A stretch of 64,000 nt of DNA. It comes from Pedobacter petrophilus. Lineage in GTDB: Bacteria; Bacteroidota; Bacteroidia; Sphingobacteriales; Sphingobacteriaceae. The stretch covers positions 1 through 64,000 of the forward strand of contig NZ_WKKH01000010.1 in NCBI RefSeq assembly GCF_009674725.1, read 5' to 3'. Shown piece by piece: positions 62,430 to 64,000 of this stretch. The notes beneath the pieces are model-generated. The model made no database searches. It had not been told where the DNA came from and saw nothing but the letters and a program-made list of their open reading frames with translations. Positions within the stretch are counted from its first letter, which is position 1. Each line of letters opens with the position of its first letter. Made by a program: the position numbers and the translations under genes.

Positions 62430-64000
62430 TTATAAATTTGCGCCGTGGCAGTTTTTGTATTTCTTACCACTTCCACAAGGGCAAGGTTCGTTACGACCTA
62501 CGGTTGCTTCCTTGCGAACAGGTTGTTGCGGAACTGCTTCACGGGTATCACCAAATTCAATGCCTGGTTCTTCCCTGCCAAACTCTTGCTTAGTCGTTTG
62601 CAACTTAGGTTGTTTTACAGGCGCTGGTGCTTCTCTTAAATCTTCGGCCTCTTGCTGAACCGGAATACCACCTTTATATAAGAAACTCACTACCTCTTTA
62701 TTCACCGCATTAAGCATGTTTTTAAATAAGTTGAAAGCTTCCATTTTATAAATTACCAATGGATCTTTTTGCTCGTAAACCGCATTTTGAACAGATTGTT
62801 TCAAATCATCCATCTCACGTAAGTGTTCTTTCCAGCTATCATCAATTAACGCAAGAACAATGGTTTTTTCGAATGAACGAACTACTTCTTTTCCTTTGTT
62901 ATCAATCGCTTTCTTTAAATCAACAGCCACCTGAATACCACGAATACCATCGGTAAACGGAACAACGATTTGTTCGATATGCTCACCGCGTTCTTCGTAA
63001 ACCTGGGTTAACACGGGTAACGACTGCTGAATTACTGCTTCTGATTTACGGGCATAGAAAGCTTCAGCTTCTTCAAATAACTTTTCAGTTAACTGTGCAA
63101 TATTGGTTGATGCAAATTCCTTTTCAGTAATGGCAGTATCCAGAGAGAAGTTTTTAATAACCTCTAATTTAAATCCGTCATAATTTGCTTCTTCTTTGTA
63201 TTCGGTTACGATATCTTCTGCAACATCATAAACCATGTTATTCATATCTACATCTAAACGTTCGCCAAACAAAGCGTTTTTACGCTTAGCATAAATTACA
63301 GTACGCTGCGAGTTCATCACATCATCGTACTCCAATAAACGTTTACGGATACCAAAGTTATTTTCTTCTACTTTTTTCTGTGCACGCTCAATAGACTTGG
63401 TAATCATAGAGTGTTGAATTACTTCACCATCTTCAATTCCCATACGCACCATAATGCCTGAGATTCTTTCCGAACCGAATAAACGCATTAAGTTATCTTC
63501 CAATGACACAAAGAACTGAGATGATCCGGGATCGCCCTGACGACCAGCACGACCGCGCAGCTGTCTATCTACACGACGAGACTCATGACGTTCTGTACCT
63601 ACGATTGCTAAACCACCTGCTTCTTTTACACCAGCACCTAATTTAATATCCGTACCACGGCCAGCCATGTTGGTTGCAATGGTAACAGTACCTGCCTGAC
63701 CAGCTTCGGCAACAATATCGGCCTCTCTCTGGTGCATTTTAGCGTTTAATACGTTGTGTTTAATTCCGCGAAGTTTAAGCATCCGGCTTAACAATTCAGA
63801 AATTTCAACTGAGGTAGTACCCACCAACACCGGGCGACCAGCTTGTGGTTCTATCTGACCAGTTTGAGGATTTACGGCTGGAATTAATGCCCCTTTAGCA
63901 TCAAGCCTTGGCACAACTCTGCCTGTTGCATCAAATTTAACAACTGGTTTACCTTCTTTCTGCTTAACCTTACCATCTTTATCAAGCTCATATTCAGGCT
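62430..64000 (-). CDS. secA: Protein translocase ATPase SecA, 3' part (continues beyond the window)
   Basis: The last 523 codons of secA; the reading frame stays open to the right edge, so the N-terminal half is outside. Visible are the second nucleotide-binding domain ([60 protein letters not shown]), the helical wing and scaffold regions ([36 protein letters not shown]) and the C-terminal SEC-C zinc motif [17 protein letters not shown], which binds SecB or ribosomes. SecA drives preprotein export through SecYEG. A PPAV-like Glu/Pro/Gln-rich linker (about 420-470 of this fragment) precedes the zinc motif. The gene ends in a terminator. Confidence 0.97.
   Translation of the reverse strand, partial: PEYELDKDGKVKQKEGKPVVKFDATGRVVPRLDAKGALIPAVNPQTGQIEPQAGRPVLVGTTSVEISELLSRMLKLRGIKHNVLNAKMHQREADIVAEAGQAGTVTIATNMAGRGTDIKLGAGVKEAGGLAIVGTERHESRRVDRQLRGRAGRQGDPGSSQFFVSLEDNLMRLFGSERISGIMVRMGIEDGEVIQHSMITKSIERAQKKVEENNFGIRKRLLEYDDVMNSQRTVIYAKRKNALFGERLDVDMNNMVYDVAEDIVTEYKEEANYDGFKLEVIKNFSLDTAITEKEFASTNIAQLTEKLFEEAEAFYARKSEAVIQQSLPVLTQVYEERGEHIEQIVVPFTDGIRGIQVAVDLKKAIDNKGKEVVRSFEKTIVLALIDDSWKEHLREMDDLKQSVQNAVYEQKDPLVIYKMEAFNLFKNMLNAVNKEVVSFLYKGGIPVQQEAEDLREAPAPVKQPKLQTTKQEFGREEPGIEFGDTREAVPQQPVRKEATVGRNEPCPCGSGKKYKNCHGANL

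Noticed and set aside
1..64000. tRNA genes, CRISPR arrays or prophage genes
   Set aside because: No cloverleaf-like sequence, no regularly spaced identical repeats of CRISPR size and no phage structural or integrase genes were seen on either strand.

Overview
The window looks like a chromosome segment of a Bacteroidota bacterium of the Sphingobacteriaceae, most likely Pedobacter or a close relative. The pointers are low GC, SusC/SusD outer-membrane transport genes with a FecR anti-sigma factor and an ECF sigma factor, an alternative complex III, almost no Shine-Dalgarno sequences before starts, TAnnTTTG-type promoters, and DUF6266 and DUF4251 genes. The genus is an inference from gene content; no rRNA gene lies in the window.

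Layout. 1-629: promoters facing left out of the window and a broken IS3-family transposase. 630-3059: OmpA-like lipoprotein, DUF2461, DUF983 and a small QCAMC membrane protein. 3165-13155: a nutrient-uptake locus on the minus strand (ECF sigma, FecR, SusC with STN domain, SusD, zinc metallopeptidase lipoprotein, DUF4302 lipoprotein) closed by a terminator. 13312-29933: one long minus-strand respiratory block, reading actA-B-C-D-E-F, coxII, coxI, hairpin, ctaA, ctaB, two coxIII genes, coxIV, a cysteine-free SCO-like protein and DUF420. It carries electrons from quinol to oxygen through alternative complex III and a heme-copper oxidase, with heme A made by ctaB and ctaA. 30178-34950: deoxyhypusine-synthase-like enzyme, a surface-antigen barrel protein and an outer-membrane beta-barrel receptor.

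35008-36993 holds the most unusual unit: a BlaI-type repressor overlapping an M56 (BlaR1-like) membrane protease whose extracytoplasmic sensor position is occupied by a complete N-acetylmuramoyl-L-alanine amidase domain. It is preceded by three 20-bp operator-like palindromes in perfect tandem, overlapping the promoter. 37086-46122 is mixed housekeeping and accessory: DUF6266 with helically phased upstream repeats, a methyltransferase, a SirB1-like protein, a GH18 chitinase, prfB with its programmed +1 frameshift, and an M20 amidohydrolase. 46362-52323 (plus strand) holds pgi, an M16 peptidase pair and DUF4251. 52377-64000 (minus strand) holds a glutaminyl cyclase, YraN, dnaG, an SGNH hydrolase, a serine hydrolase, an M20 peptidase, a SPOR protein, a VapBC-like pair, a PEGA lipoprotein and the 3' part of secA, which runs off the right edge.

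No tRNA, rRNA, CRISPR array or intact insertion sequence was seen. Besides 1-629, no gap between genes exceeds about 300 bases.
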